Source of the DNA: Microvirga guangxiensis
Lineage (GTDB): Bacteria > Pseudomonadota > Alphaproteobacteria > Rhizobiales > Beijerinckiaceae
Assembly: GCF_900102135.1 (NCBI RefSeq)
Contig: NZ_FMVJ01000005.1
Coordinates: 212,736 to 276,735 of the forward strand
DNA: 64,000 nucleotides
Direction: 5' to 3'
This document shows positions 1 through 9,269 of the stretch, piece after piece. Below the pieces are notes generated by a model. It was not told where the DNA came from and did no database searches. It saw nothing but the letters and a program-made list of their open reading frames with translations. The position numbers were made by a program, and so were the translations under genes. Within the stretch, counting starts at the first letter, position 1, and every line of letters begins with the position of its first letter.

Positions 1-480
1 GAGATGATTTTTGGCAAGGAGAAGGTGACGTCGGGGGCGCAGTCGGACATTGAGCAGGCGACGCGTCTGGCGCGGATGATGGTGACCAAGTGGGGGTTCA
101 GCCCTGAGCTTGGCACGGTGGCCTATGGCGAGAACCAGGACGAGGTGTTTCTGGGGATGCAGATGGGGCGTCAGCAGAACGTGTCGGAGGCGACCGCGCA
201 GAAGATCGACTCGGAGGTGCGCCGTCTGGTGGAGACGGGCCTGAACGATGCGCGGCGGATCCTGACGGAGAAGGCGGCGGATCTGGAGGCTCTGGCGCGG
301 GGTCTGCTGGAGTATGAGACGCTGACCGGCGAGGAGATCCGCAACCTGCTCGACGGACAGCCCCCCATCCGAGACACCGGTGATACGGTGACCCCGGCCC
401 GCGGCTCCGCCGTTCCCACGACCCGGACCGGCCGTCCGCGGGAGAACGACGGCGGTATGGAGCCGCAACCGCAGGCTTAA
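1..480 (+). CDS. ftsH: ATP-dependent zinc metalloprotease FtsH, C-terminal part (5' end outside window)
   Basis: The reading frame is open from base 1, so only the last 159 residues are in view. They match the end of the FtsH M41 peptidase domain: the helical part with KWGFSPELG and DSEVRRLVETG, the helix LTEKAADLEALARGLLEYETL, then a low-complexity Pro/Thr/Arg-rich tail typical of alphaproteobacterial FtsH. The AAA module and the HEXGH zinc site lie upstream of the window. FtsH is a membrane-anchored hexamer that degrades membrane and short-lived cytosolic proteins. Its regulators HflK and HflC are encoded at about 42-44 kb. A strong terminator follows, and ftsH-glmM order is common in Rhizobiales. 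Confidence 0.95.
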   Translation, partial: EMIFGKEKVTSGAQSDIEQATRLARMMVTKWGFSPELGTVAYGENQDEVFLGMQMGRQQNVSEATAQKIDSEVRRLVETGLNDARRILTEKAADLEALARGLLEYETLTGEEIRNLLDGQPPIRDTGDTVTPARGSAVPTTRTGRPRENDGGMEPQPQA

Positions 481-505
481 GAATTTAAGCCCTTCCGAAT
501 TACCC

Positions 506-539
506 AGAACGCTCGCATTCCAGCGAGCGTTCTTTTTTG
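506..539 (+). terminator. Rho-independent terminator after ftsH
   Basis: An 11-bp perfect stem, AGAACGCTCGC (506-516) with GCGAGCGTTCT (523-533), has a 6-nt loop and runs into TTTTTT. It separates ftsH from glmM, so glmM needs its own promoter. Confidence 0.93.
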
Positions 540-599
540 TTTATCTGATCCCTCTAGCTTCATTGTCGTAAGAGAAGGTTCGCACTCTGTAATATTTAC

Positions 600-671
600 T
601 CATCACTTGTGATGAGGCTTGGCGGGGTGAAGTCTTGACCCGGATCGGGGGGATTGCTTTGAAAAAAGCAA
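600..671 (+). promoter_or_regulatory. Upstream region of glmM with two perfect dyads
   Basis: TCATCAC-TT-GTGATGA (600-615) is a perfect 7+7 dyad of operator type. A second perfect inverted repeat, TTGCTTT (654-660) with AAAGCAA (665-671), could form an RNA hairpin in the glmM leader. A possible -35 TTGACC lies at 635-640 with only a weak -10 (TTTGAA, 658-663). The symmetry is seen directly; any regulatory role is inference. Confidence 0.4.
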
Positions 672-709
672 AGCATGCAGTCGCATAACGAGATCGGGAG
701 CTGAAGCTC

Positions 710-2065
710 ATGCGGAAATACTTCGGGACCGATGGCATCCGGGGACGGGCCAACGGGATCATCACGCCGGATCTGGCCCTGCGGGTCGGCCAGGCGGCTG
801 GCCTCATGTTCCAGCAGAACGGCGATTACCGCCACCGGGTCGTGATCGGCAAGGACACGCGCCTGTCCGGCTACATGATCGAGAATGCCCTGGTCGCCGG
901 ATTCACCTCGGTGGGCATGGACGTGCTGGTGCTCGGTCCCATGCCGACCCCGGCCGTGGCCATGCTCACCCGTTCCATGCGCTGCGATCTCGGCGTCATG
1001 ATCTCCGCCTCCCACAATCCCTACGAGGACAACGGCATCAAGCTGTTCGGCCCCGACGGCTTCAAGCTCAGCGACGAGACGGAGATGCGGATCGAGGCGC
1101 TGATCGATTCCGATCTGACCGCGCGCCTTGCAGGCTCCTCGGCCCTCGGCCGTGCCAAGCGCGTCGAGAGCGTCCAGGCCCGCTACATCGAATTCGCCAA
1201 GCGCACCCTGCCGCGCCAGCTCGATCTTGAAGGCATGCGGGTCGTGCTCGATTGCGCCAACGGCGCAGGTTACAAGGTGGCCCCTGAGGCTCTCTGGGAA
1301 CTCGGGGCAGAGGTGGTCAGCATCGGCGTGGAGCCCAACGGCTTCAACATCAACCACGAGGTCGGCTCCACCGCTCCCGAGGCCCTGATCCAGAAGGTGC
1401 GCGAGCTGCGCGCGGATGTCGGCATCGCCCTCGACGGCGACGCGGACCGCGTGCTGATCATCGATGAGAAAGGCCAGAAGGTCGATGGGGACCAGCTCAT
1501 GGCCGTCGTCGCGCGCTCCTGGAAGGAAGACGGACGCCTTTCGCAGCCGGGCATCGTGGCGACGATCATGTCCAATCTCGGCCTAGAGCGCTACCTGAAC
1601 GGCCTCGACCTCAATCTCGTGCGCACGGCCGTCGGCGACCGCTACGTGCTTGAGCACATGCGCGCGCATGGCTTCAATCTCGGCGGCGAGCAATCCGGCC
1701 ACATCATCATGTCGGACTACACCACGACGGGCGATGGCCTTGTTGCGGCGCTTCAGCTCCTCGCCGTCGTGAAGAGCATGGGCAAGACCGTGTCGGAAGT
1801 CTGCCATTGCTTCGAGCCGCTGCCGCAGATCCTGAAGAACGTGCGCTACAAGTCCGGCAAGCCGCTGCAGGAAGCCTCCGTGATCAAGGCGATCGAGGCG
1901 GGCCGCGAGCGGCTCGGGGCCTCGGGCCGCCTCGTCATCCGCCCCTCCGGCACGGAGCCGGTGATCCGCGTGATGGGCGAGGGCGACAACGAGGATGTCG
2001 TCACCAAGGTGGTGGATGACGTGGTGGACGCAGTTACCCAGGCCGCCTCCAAGGCCGCCGCTTAA
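710..2065 (+). CDS. glmM: Phosphoglucosamine mutase GlmM
   Basis: The 451-residue protein has the usual GlmM length. It interconverts glucosamine-6-phosphate and glucosamine-1-phosphate, feeding UDP-GlcNAc for peptidoglycan and lipid A in the cytosol. The N-terminus YFGTDGIRG is the family hallmark. The phosphoserine loop ISASHNP places the catalytic serine near residue 101, the metal loop DGDADR is near residues 242-247, and the phosphate-binding loop [12 protein letters not shown] sits near the C-terminus. The ATG is preceded by GGGAGCTGAAGC, a weak Shine-Dalgarno sequence. It lies downstream of ftsH but is separated from it by a strong terminator, and has its own terminator. Confidence 0.97.
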   Translation: MRKYFGTDGIRGRANGIITPDLALRVGQAAGLMFQQNGDYRHRVVIGKDTRLSGYMIENALVAGFTSVGMDVLVLGPMPTPAVAMLTRSMRCDLGVMISASHNPYEDNGIKLFGPDGFKLSDETEMRIEALIDSDLTARLAGSSALGRAKRVESVQARYIEFAKRTLPRQLDLEGMRVVLDCANGAGYKVAPEALWELGAEVVSIGVEPNGFNINHEVGSTAPEALIQKVRELRADVGIALDGDADRVLIIDEKGQKVDGDQLMAVVARSWKEDGRLSQPGIVATIMSNLGLERYLNGLDLNLVRTAVGDRYVLEHMRAHGFNLGGEQSGHIIMSDYTTTGDGLVAALQLLAVVKSMGKTVSEVCHCFEPLPQILKNVRYKSGKPLQEASVIKAIEAGRERLGASGRLVIRPSGTEPVIRVMGEGDNEDVVTKVVDDVVDAVTQAASKAAA

Positions 2066-2092
2066 GCGGTACCTCGCAACGCGTGTGAACAC

Positions 2093-2126
2093 GGGCATGG
2101 ATGGCAGCATCCATGCCCTTCTCTTT
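2093..2126 (+). terminator. Terminator after glmM
   Basis: The perfect 11-bp stem GGGCATGGATG (2093-2103) with CATCCATGCCC (2108-2118), loop GCAG, is followed by the pyrimidine tail TTCTCTTT. Confidence 0.85.
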
Positions 2127-2281
2127 GCCTCCCTGCGCCGGGCCTTCGCGGCGGCGGCTCTGCAAGGACGCGAACAAGGCTAAGAATTAAGATTAACGCT
2201 CTCTTCACAGCCAAGGACTACCTTCTCATGCAACCGCCGACGGTTATCGCGGCGCGTGCTTGATGAGTGAAGAAGAGTACG

Positions 2282-3016
2282 ATGAGTTTCATCAGGGCTG
2301 CGTTCCTGGCCGGCCTTGCCGGCATGTCCGCCTCGGCTGCGATGGCAGCCGATCTCCCGCGTCGGGTGGAGCTTCCACCCGCTCCGATCCTCGATACCAC
2401 CGAGACCTGGTATCTGCGCGGCGATGTGGGCTACACGCATTACAAGCGCCCGGAAGCCGACTTCACGGCGGTGGCGCTCGCGGGCGGCATGACGCGTGAG
2501 AGCTTTCGCGACAGCGCGGTGCTCGGCATCGGCATGGGCTATCGCTTCAGCCCGATGTTCCGCGCGGACGTCACCCTCGATCACCGCTTCAACTCGCGCT
2601 TCAAGGGCCTGCCGTCCGGTGACGGCATCGCAGCGGGCTCCGTGTTCGACAAGGGCCGCTTCCAGTCTTCGACGCTGATGCTCAATGCCTATGCGGATCT
2701 CGGCACCTATCGCGGCCTCACGCCTTATGTGGGCGCCGGCATCGGCGTCGCGCGCAACGTGCTCGCCAACTACGTCCGCATCACCGACCCGGCTGCGGAA
2801 GATCGCCTGTCCGGCGGCGGTGATTACGACTTCGCCTGGGCTCTCATGGCGGGCCTGGGCTACAAGCTCTCCGACAGCTTCACCCTCGATCTCGGCTACC
2901 GCTATGCGAGCCTCGGCGATGTGAAGACGCGCGGTTACGAGACAGGTGCGGGCGCCGACGTGAAATTCATCGGCTCGCACGAGATGCGCCTGGGCGTGCG
3001 TTACGCGTTCCAGTAA
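2282..3016 (+). CDS. Outer-membrane beta-barrel protein (opacity/OmpW-like)
   Basis: The 244-residue protein starts with a Sec signal peptide ending ...SAAMA-ADLPRR. The mature part alternates aromatic and polar residues in strand pattern (YLRGDVGYTHYKRP, MGYRFSPMFRADVTLDHRFN, AYADLGTY, YVGAGIGVARN, GLGYKLSDSFTLDLGYRYA) and ends MRLGVRYAFQ, with the terminal Phe-Gln typical of small 8-stranded barrels. It probably sits in the outer membrane; the substrate or role is unknown. The ATG was chosen because the purine run GAAGAAGAG lies just upstream; an in-frame GTG at 2267 would add MKKST to the signal peptide and cannot be excluded. Confidence 0.85.
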   Translation: MSFIRAAFLAGLAGMSASAAMAADLPRRVELPPAPILDTTETWYLRGDVGYTHYKRPEADFTAVALAGGMTRESFRDSAVLGIGMGYRFSPMFRADVTLDHRFNSRFKGLPSGDGIAAGSVFDKGRFQSSTLMLNAYADLGTYRGLTPYVGAGIGVARNVLANYVRITDPAAEDRLSGGGDYDFAWALMAGLGYKLSDSFTLDLGYRYASLGDVKTRGYETGAGADVKFIGSHEMRLGVRYAFQ

Positions 3017-3070
3017 GCACCCGGCTTCATCGGTTTGGGGACTCGCTCATAAAAGCGCCACCGCTTTTCC

Positions 3071-3093
3071 CTTCCCTCTTGCGGGGAGGGAAG
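3071..3093. repeat. Short C/G-rich palindrome (family unit)
   Basis: CTTCCCTC-TTGC-GGGGAGGGAAG is one member of a dispersed palindrome family whose core is CCCTCCCC-N4/5-GGGGAGGG. Other copies lie at about 6419, 10873, 14702, 15176, 38784, 39034, 63391 and 63472. Confidence 0.7.
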
Positions 3094-3170
3094 TGCGTGC
3101 CAGATCCTTCAAAGAAAATCCGGAAAGCGGAGTCTTCGGATTGCATTGTGTTCGCGAGGCGCTCCAACAA

Positions 3171-3198
3171 AAAAGCCCCGGACAGAGCCGGGGCTTTC
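3171..3198. terminator. Bidirectional terminator between the omp gene and the RND operon
   Basis: The 10-bp perfect stem AAAGCCCCGG (3172-3181) with CCGGGGCTTT (3188-3197) has an A-run on the left and T-run on the right, so it can work on both strands. It lies just past the stop of the minus-strand RND gene. Confidence 0.88.
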
Positions 3199-3217
3199 TG
3201 TTTGATCCGTCCTTCGC

Positions 3218-6200
3218 TTACTCAGCCGGATGGGCCGGAGGGTGCTGGACATGCGGGGCAGGGGCCTCGCCGTGCGGGCGCTGGCCTGTCTGAGCGCGCA
3301 GCTTGTCGAGCATCTCGCTCACATATGTGGCGGGCTTGGTGTAGCCGCCGATGAGGAGATAGATCGCAGGCACCACGAGCACGGTCAGCATCGTCGACAT
3401 GGTCACGCCGCCGACGATCACCGTGCCGATGGCGTTGCGGGCTTCCGCGCCCGCGCCGGAGGACCAGGCCAGCGGGATCGCGCCGCCGATCATGGCGATC
3501 GACGTCATGAGGATCGGACGAAGGCGCAGCACCGAGGATTCGATCACGGCCTCGCGCACGGACATTCCCTGTTCGCGAAGCTGGTTGGCGAATTCGACGA
3601 TGAGGATGCCGTTCTTCGTCATCAGGCCGATGAGCAGGATCATGCCGATCTGGCTGTAGATGTTGAGCGTCTGCCCCGTGATCACCAGCGCCGCCAATCC
3701 GCCCGTCACCGCGAGCGGCACGGTGAGCATGATGATGAACGGGTTGATCCAGCTTTCGAACTGCGCCGCCAGCACGAGGAACACCACCAGCAGCGCCATG
3801 CCGAAGGTGACATAGATCGCGTTCGAGGATTCGAGGAACTCCTGCGACTGGCCGGAATAGCCGATGCGCGCTTCCGCCGGCAGGTTCTCGCGCACGATCT
3901 GTTCCAGAACCGCAAGCCCCTCGCCGATGGACGCGGTGCCGACAAGGCCCGCGTCGATGGTGATGGCGCGCATCCGGTTGAAGCGGTTGAGCATCTGCGG
4001 GGCTGCGGCTTCGGTGAGCGTGACGAAGGATGAGAGCGGCACGAGCTCACCGTTCGTGGAACGCACGAAGGTGTTGGCGAGATCGTTCGGCGTGGCGCGG
4101 TCTTCGGCGCGTCCGCGCATGATGACGGAATATTCCTCGCCGCGGTTCACGAAGGTGGAGATCTCGCGCTCGCCGAACATCAGTTCGAGCGTGCTGCCGA
4201 TATCCTGGACGGACACGCCGAGATCGGCGGCGCGCTGCCGGTCGATCTGCACGCGGATGTCGGGCTGGGATTCCCGGTAATTGGAATCCATGTTCACGAA
4301 CATGCCCGTTTCCTGCGCCTTCTGCATGACGATGTCGCGCCATTCGCGCAGCGTGTTGTAGTCGGGGCCGCCGAGCACGAACTGGATTGGCTTCGACGGG
4401 CCGCGCTGGCCGAGGGAGCCGGGACTGATCGGCGACACGCGCGCGCCGGGGAAGTTCGCGACCTTGCGGTTGATGTCCTGCACCAGCTCCTGCTGGCTCA
4501 CCGTGCGCTCGCCCCATGGAACGAGACGCACGATGATCATGCCGGAATTGACGGGCGAGGGGCGCGCGAAGCCCGGCGCCACCTGGCTGGTGATGGATGA
4601 GACGACGCCCTGCTCCTGATAGGGCAGAAGGATCTTCTCGACCTCCTTCACGCGCTCGCGGGTGTAGTCGAGGCTCGAACCCTCGGGGGCTTCGACGCGC
4701 ACGATGATGGCGCCGCGATCCTCGGACGGCGCGAAGGTTTTCGGAAGCATCTGGAAAAGGCCGTAGGCCGACAGACACACCATGAAGCCGAAGGCCAGAA
4801 TGACGAGGGGCGCTCTGAGAGCCCAGGTCAGGATCCTGCGATAGACATTGTTCATGCCCGTGAAGAAGGGCTCGGTCATCCTCTGGATGCGGCCGTGGGC
4901 CGGCACCATCAGCTTCGAGCACATCATCGGCGTGAGCGTGCGCGCCACGACGCCGGAGAAGAAGATGGCGGCGGCGAGCGTGATGCCGAATTCCCGGAAG
5001 AGCTGACCGGTATTGCCGGTCATGAAGGCGAGCGGCACGAACACGGCCATGAGGGTGGCGGTGGTCGCGATCACCGCGAAGCCGATCTCGCGCGCGCCGT
5101 CGAAGGAAGCGAGCAGCGGAGGCTGGCCTTCCTCGATGCGGCGATGGACGTTCTCGATCTCCACGATGGCGTCGTCCACCACGATGCCGATGGCGAGCAC
5201 CACGGCGAGCAGGGTCAGCACGTTGATGGAGGCGTTGAAGAACGCCATCACCATGCAGGCCGCGATGATCGACACCGGAATCGCAACGATGGCGACGATG
5301 GTGGAGCGCCAGTCGCGCAGGAAGATCAGGATCACCAGGACGACGAGCCCGATGCCTTCGATGAGCGTATTCAGAACGCCGTCGATGGAAGCGCTGATGA
5401 ACTGGCTTTCATCGTAGGAGATCTGGGCCGTGGTGCCGGGAGGAAGCGAGGATTTCAGGTTCTCCAGTTCCTCGCGCACGCCCTCGGCCACCGCGAGGGT
5501 GTTGGCCGTCGACTGGCGCACGACGCCGAGGCCCATGGCGACCTTGCCGCCTTCATAGAACTCGAACCGGTTGTCCTCGGGTCCGACCTCGACCCGGGCG
5601 ACTTCGCCCAGACGCACGAGATAGCCGTTCTTGTTCGAGACAATGAGCTGCTCGAAATCCTGCTGGCTGGAGAGGCGGGAATCCGTCTTCACCGTGAATT
5701 CGCGCTGCGAGGATTCGATGCGGCCGCCTGGAAGCTCCACGTTCTGGCGCTGGATGGCGGAGGAGAGGTCCTGCACCGTGAGGCCGCGCGCCGCCAGCGC
5801 CGGGCGGTCGACCCAGATGCGCATGGAATAGCGCCGCTCGCCGGCGAGGTTGACGTTGGCGACGCCCGGCACGGTGGAGAGGCGGTCCACGTAGACGCGC
5901 TTCAGGAAGTCGCTGAGCTCGAGCGCGTCATAGGTGGAGGAGGTGACGCTGATCCACATGATGGCGGAGGCGTCGTCGTCCACTTTGCGGATCACAGGCT
6001 GATCCACGCCGTCGGGCAAGCGGCCAACCACGCGGAACACGGCGTCGCGCACGTCGGAGGTTGCGCCCTCGGGGTCACGAGACACGTCGAACTCGATGGT
6101 GACGGAGGAGCGCTCGTCACGGCTCTGGGAGCGGATCTGCTTGATGCCTTCGATGCCTGCGACCGCGCCCTCGATCACTTCCGTCACACGGCTCTCGATG

Positions 6201-6373
6201 ACCTCGTTCGAGGCGCCGCGGTAAACCGTTGAGATGGACACGACCGGACGATCCACGCTCGGATATTCGCGGATCGGCAGATTCATGAGTGCGGCCAGCC
6301 CGCCCACGATCAGCAGCAGGCTCACCACGACGGCGAAGACGGGACGGCGGATGAAGAGGTCTGAAACCTGCAT
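3218..6373 (-). CDS. RND efflux transporter, inner-membrane pump subunit (AcrB/MexF-like HAE1 family)
   Basis: The 1051-residue protein is a full-length resistance-nodulation-division pump. It opens with MQVSDLFIRRPVFAVVVSLLL, the typical first helix, and has two homologous halves, each with a large periplasmic loop and a cluster of membrane helices. The proton-relay helix GIVVDDAIVEIENVHR, with the paired aspartates, is present, as are helices such as LVVFLVLAAQFESW. It exports drugs or other amphiphiles using the proton gradient, together with the membrane-fusion protein encoded 94 bp upstream. No outer-membrane channel gene is in the operon. An in-frame extension to 6514 exists, but its translation is low complexity and the chosen ATG (6373) matches family N-termini. 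Confidence 0.95.
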   Translation of the reverse strand: MQVSDLFIRRPVFAVVVSLLLIVGGLAALMNLPIREYPSVDRPVVSISTVYRGASNEVIESRVTEVIEGAVAGIEGIKQIRSQSRDERSSVTIEFDVSRDPEGATSDVRDAVFRVVGRLPDGVDQPVIRKVDDDASAIMWISVTSSTYDALELSDFLKRVYVDRLSTVPGVANVNLAGERRYSMRIWVDRPALAARGLTVQDLSSAIQRQNVELPGGRIESSQREFTVKTDSRLSSQQDFEQLIVSNKNGYLVRLGEVARVEVGPEDNRFEFYEGGKVAMGLGVVRQSTANTLAVAEGVREELENLKSSLPPGTTAQISYDESQFISASIDGVLNTLIEGIGLVVLVILIFLRDWRSTIVAIVAIPVSIIAACMVMAFFNASINVLTLLAVVLAIGIVVDDAIVEIENVHRRIEEGQPPLLASFDGAREIGFAVIATTATLMAVFVPLAFMTGNTGQLFREFGITLAAAIFFSGVVARTLTPMMCSKLMVPAHGRIQRMTEPFFTGMNNVYRRILTWALRAPLVILAFGFMVCLSAYGLFQMLPKTFAPSEDRGAIIVRVEAPEGSSLDYTRERVKEVEKILLPYQEQGVVSSITSQVAPGFARPSPVNSGMIIVRLVPWGERTVSQQELVQDINRKVANFPGARVSPISPGSLGQRGPSKPIQFVLGGPDYNTLREWRDIVMQKAQETGMFVNMDSNYRESQPDIRVQIDRQRAADLGVSVQDIGSTLELMFGEREISTFVNRGEEYSVIMRGRAEDRATPNDLANTFVRSTNGELVPLSSFVTLTEAAAPQMLNRFNRMRAITIDAGLVGTASIGEGLAVLEQIVRENLPAEARIGYSGQSQEFLESSNAIYVTFGMALLVVFLVLAAQFESWINPFIIMLTVPLAVTGGLAALVITGQTLNIYSQIGMILLIGLMTKNGILIVEFANQLREQGMSVREAVIESSVLRLRPILMTSIAMIGGAIPLAWSSGAGAEARNAIGTVIVGGVTMSTMLTVLVVPAIYLLIGGYTKPATYVSEMLDKLRAQTGQRPHGEAPAPHVQHPPAHPAE

Positions 6374-6418
6374 GGCTCTGGTCGTTCCGGTTAGATCAGA
6401 ATAACGCGACGGTACACT

Positions 6419-6438
6419 CCTCCCCCATGTGGGGGAGG
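6419..6438. repeat. C/G-rich palindrome between RND operon genes
   Basis: CCTCCCCCA (6419-6427) pairs with TGGGGGAGG (6430-6438) around TG. It lies in the 94-bp gap between the fusion protein and pump genes and belongs to the same palindrome family as 3071. In the transcript it would form a very stable hairpin that could tune the ratio of the two proteins. Confidence 0.65.
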
Positions 6439-6467
6439 GGAGGGAGCTGTGTCCTGCAACGGCGCAA

Positions 6468-7718
6468 CTACTTTGCCTCGGCCGCCTGCGCGGTGCCGAT
6501 CGCGGTTGGCGCATTCAGCGTGCTGCGGGACGGCTGTTGGCGATTGGCTGCGGGTGCGGGTTGCGGATCCTGGGCGCTCGAGCCGAGCGGGCGGGCGATC
6601 ACCTCGGCGCCGGGGCGCACGCGCTGGACGCCCAGCACCACGATGGTCTCGCCAGCCTTCAGGCCCTCCACGACCTCGACCTTGCCACCCTGGCGTTGGC
6701 CGATGGTGATGACGCGGCGCTCCACCTTGCTGTCCTTGACCGGATAGACCACATGGCGCAGGCCTTCGCTGACGATGGCCTCCTCCGGCACCACGACGGC
6801 TTCGTTGTTCGCCGAGACCTCAAGGGACACCGCGAGGAACATGCCAGGCTTGAGGGCTTCGTCGGGGTTCTCGAACTCGGCGGTGAGGCGCGCCGTGCGG
6901 GTGGCCTGATCGACGCGCGGGTCGATGGTGGAAACCTTGCCCTTGAAGGTGCGGCCCTTGTAGGCCGCGGAAATGGCATTCACCGTCTGGCCGGGTTCCA
7001 GGCGGGCGAGAAGATTCTCAGGCACCGCGAAGTCGAGACGGACCTTGGAGAGATCGTCGAGGGATGTGATGCGTGTCCCAGGCGCAATGTAAGCGCCGAG
7101 CGAGACGGCGCGGGTGCCGACGCGGCCGTTGAAGGGAGCCCGGATCGTCAGATCCTCCAGCCGCGCTTCGGCTGCCTTGCGCTGGGCCTGGGCCGAGGCA
7201 ATGGAGCCTTCGAGGGATTTCATCTGGGCCGTCAGGTCTTCCACCTGGGCGCTGGTGCCGGCTCCGGTGCGGTTCAAGGCCTGGGCGCGCTCGAGCTTGA
7301 TGGCGATCTCGTTCCTCAGCGCGACGGCGCGGTTGGCCTCGGCCACCGCCTGATCGATCTCGGCCCGGCGCTCGGCGGCGTCGAGCTGCACCAGCACGTC
7401 GCCTGCATTCACCTTCTGGCCTTCCTCGAAGCCGATCTGGTCGATGACGCCCGCCACCTTGGCGGTCACGGTGATGGATTCGTAAGCGCGGACGGTGCCC
7501 ACGGCCTCGCGGACCTCCACGATGCGCCCGGTCTTGACCGTGTCGACCTCGACGGTCGCGGGCCCTGCGGCACCGCCCCGGTTGCCTCGAGCCCCGGCGG
7601 AAGCGCCCTGCTGCGCGGCCGGCTGGTTTCCTAGGTATCCGCCCTGATACGCATACCACCCGCCAAACCCTGCTGCCCCCAACAAGGCGATGACGGCGAG
7701 TTGACCGGACACACGCAT
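6468..7718 (-). CDS. RND efflux membrane-fusion protein (periplasmic adaptor, AcrA/MexE-like)
   Basis: The 416-residue protein has an N-terminal signal-anchor (MRVSGQLAVIALLGAAGFGGWY), then a Gly/Ala-rich linker. The biotinyl-lipoyl half motif is EVREAVGTVRAYESITVTAK; it is followed by an alpha-hairpin rich in Ala/Glu/Arg (AERRAEIDQAVAEANRAVALRN...), the second lipoyl half LTIRAPFNGRVGTRAVSLG, and beta-barrel and membrane-proximal domains. It bridges the inner-membrane pump to an outer-membrane channel. It is the first gene of the operon; a palindromic operator candidate lies about 115 bp upstream. The Pro/Ala/Gln-rich C-terminal tail is probably disordered. Confidence 0.94.
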   Translation of the reverse strand: MRVSGQLAVIALLGAAGFGGWYAYQGGYLGNQPAAQQGASAGARGNRGGAAGPATVEVDTVKTGRIVEVREAVGTVRAYESITVTAKVAGVIDQIGFEEGQKVNAGDVLVQLDAAERRAEIDQAVAEANRAVALRNEIAIKLERAQALNRTGAGTSAQVEDLTAQMKSLEGSIASAQAQRKAAEARLEDLTIRAPFNGRVGTRAVSLGAYIAPGTRITSLDDLSKVRLDFAVPENLLARLEPGQTVNAISAAYKGRTFKGKVSTIDPRVDQATRTARLTAEFENPDEALKPGMFLAVSLEVSANNEAVVVPEEAIVSEGLRHVVYPVKDSKVERRVITIGQRQGGKVEVVEGLKAGETIVVLGVQRVRPGAEVIARPLGSSAQDPQPAPAANRQQPSRSTLNAPTAIGTAQAAEAK

Positions 7719-7830
7719 GCTCGCTCCTTGAATTCTCAGAAGTCTTCTTCAGTCACGAAATATTCGGATGAGACCTAACACATCAAAGGTCAGGTCCCAT
7801 GACTATAACGCAGCAAACACGATGTTTTGT

Positions 7831-7846
7831 ATTACGATTTCGTAAT
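7831..7846. promoter_or_regulatory. Perfect dyad upstream of the RND operon (TetR/AcrR-type operator candidate)
   Basis: ATTACGA-TT-TCGTAAT is a 16-bp perfect palindrome in an AT-rich stretch between the divergent RND operon and serC. Size and symmetry fit TetR-family operators, which often control RND pumps, but no regulator gene is adjacent. Confidence 0.5.
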
Positions 7847-7894
7847 CTGAGACTTTTATCCGCCGCCTAACGTTGCGCCATCCGCCTTGACCCT

Positions 7895-7951
7895 GGGCGT
7901 CTCTTCCGCCATACCGGTCGGCGGGACACCTCTCCCCACCGAGAGGCGCCC
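7895..7951 (+). ncRNA. serC leader RNA motif (structured 5' UTR)
   Basis: An 11-bp helix pairs GGGCGTCTCTT (7895-7905) with GAGAGGCGCCC (7941-7951), allowing G-U pairs. It encloses a second 5-bp stem, CCGCC (7906-7910) with GGCGG (7920-7924). The structure ends a few bases before the serC Shine-Dalgarno sequence (AAGGA, 7958-7962). A conserved serC RNA motif upstream of alphaproteobacterial serC-serA operons has been described from comparative genomics; position and architecture fit, but no covariance search was run. No terminator-like U-run is present, so control of translation start is the simplest reading. Confidence 0.6.
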
Positions 7952-7970
7952 ATCTGTAAGGATGGATCAC

Positions 7971-9143
7971 ATGACAGACCTGCCCAACGCGCGTCCGCGC
8001 GCGCCTTTCTTTTCATCCGGTCCCTGCGCCAAGCGCCCCGGATGGTCCTTAGCAAACCTGAAAACCGAATCCCTTGGCCGCTCGCACCGCGCGAAGCTCG
8101 GCAAGGCGCGCCTGAAGCTCGCCATCGACCTCACCCGCGAGGTGCTGGACGTGCCGGCCGATTACCGCATCGGCATCGTGCCCGCCTCCGACACGGGCGC
8201 CGTCGAGATGGTGCTGTGGTCGATGCTGGGCGCCCGCCCCGTCGACATGCTGGCCTGGGAGAGCTTCGGCGAGGGCTGGGTCACCGATGTGGTCAAGCAG
8301 CTGAAGCTCCCTGACGCTCGCGTGATCAACGCCCCTTACGGCGAGCTGCCCGATCTCTCGCAGGTCGATACGAAGAACCGCGATGTGGTCTTCACGTGGA
8401 ACGGCACGACATCCGGCGTGCGCGTGCCGAACGCCGATTGGATCGCGGCCGACCGTGAAGGTCTCACCATCTGCGACGCGACCTCCGCAGCCTTCGCGCA
8501 GAAGCTCGATTTCTCGAAGCTCGATGTGGTCACGTTCTCCTGGCAGAAGGTGCTCGGCGGCGAAGCGGCTCACGGCATGCTCATCCTCTCGCCGCGCGCG
8601 GTGGAACGCCTCGAGACGTACAAGCCCGCCTGGCCGCTGCCGAAGATCTTCCGCATGACCAAGGGCGGAAAGCTCATCGAGGGCATCTTCGAGGGCGAGA
8701 CCATCAACACCCCGTCCATGCTGGCGGTCGAGGACTACATCGACGCGCTCGAATGGGCGAAGTCCATCGGCGGCTTGGATGCGCTCGTCGCCAAGGCCGC
8801 CGCAAACGCGAAGGTCATCCTCGACTGGGTTGCGAAAACTCCGTGGATCGCAAACCTCGCGAAGGATCCGGCCACCGCTTCCAACACCAGCGTGTGCCTC
8901 GTCATCGCCGATCCCGACATCGTCGCGAAAGGCCCCCAGGCCGTGACGCAGGTTGCCAAGGGCATCACGTCCGCGCTCGAAAAAGAGGGCGTCGCTCTCG
9001 ATATCGGCGCGTACCGCGATGCGCCTCCCGGCCTTCGCATCTGGTGCGGCGCAACGGTCGAGCAATCGGACCTCGAAGCGCTGACGCCATGGCTCGACTG
9101 GGCCTTCGCGCAGGAAAAGGCGAAGCTCGCGAAAGCGGCCTGA
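7971..9143 (+). CDS. serC: Phosphoserine aminotransferase SerC
   Basis: The 390-residue class V aminotransferase uses PLP and glutamate to convert 3-phosphohydroxypyruvate to O-phosphoserine, step two of serine synthesis. It is of the alphaproteobacterial type: [13 protein letters not shown] at the N-terminus, the PLP lysine in [15 protein letters not shown] (about K193), and the [18 protein letters not shown]-terminus. The ATG at 7971 has AAGGA eight bases upstream; an ATG at 7962 overlaps that site and longer in-frame starts would lie inside the leader RNA. serA follows after a 126-bp gap holding a palindromic repeat; serB is encoded separately at 49.2 kb. Confidence 0.95.
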   Translation: MTDLPNARPRAPFFSSGPCAKRPGWSLANLKTESLGRSHRAKLGKARLKLAIDLTREVLDVPADYRIGIVPASDTGAVEMVLWSMLGARPVDMLAWESFGEGWVTDVVKQLKLPDARVINAPYGELPDLSQVDTKNRDVVFTWNGTTSGVRVPNADWIAADREGLTICDATSAAFAQKLDFSKLDVVTFSWQKVLGGEAAHGMLILSPRAVERLETYKPAWPLPKIFRMTKGGKLIEGIFEGETINTPSMLAVEDYIDALEWAKSIGGLDALVAKAAANAKVILDWVAKTPWIANLAKDPATASNTSVCLVIADPDIVAKGPQAVTQVAKGITSALEKEGVALDIGAYRDAPPGLRIWCGATVEQSDLEALTPWLDWAFAQEKAKLAKAA

Positions 9144-9150
9144 TTTCATG

Positions 9151-9250
9151 CGTCATCCCGGACGCGGGCTAAGGCCGCGATCCGGGATCGCTTTCACCAG
9201 CTAAACTCCCATCACGATCCCGGCTCGCGCTGCGCTTGGCCGGGATGACG
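9151..9250. repeat. Intergenic palindromic repeat between serC and serA
   Basis: The element is bounded by CGTCATCCCGG (9151-9161) and CCGGGATGACG (9240-9250), perfect inverted termini. It has an inner pair GCGATCCGGGATCG and CGATCCCGGCTCGCG. CGTCATCCCGG-ended elements are common dispersed repeats in Rhizobiales. It sits in the transcribed gap of the serC-serA unit, where it would fold into a long hairpin. Confidence 0.75.
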
Positions 9251-9269
9251 CCATAGGCACAGGTGCACC

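Noticed and set aside
6374..6514. 47-residue N-terminal extension of the RND pump
   Set aside because: The extension is low complexity, crosses the palindrome between the two operon genes, and the pump family starts at the MQVSDLFIRRP methionine.
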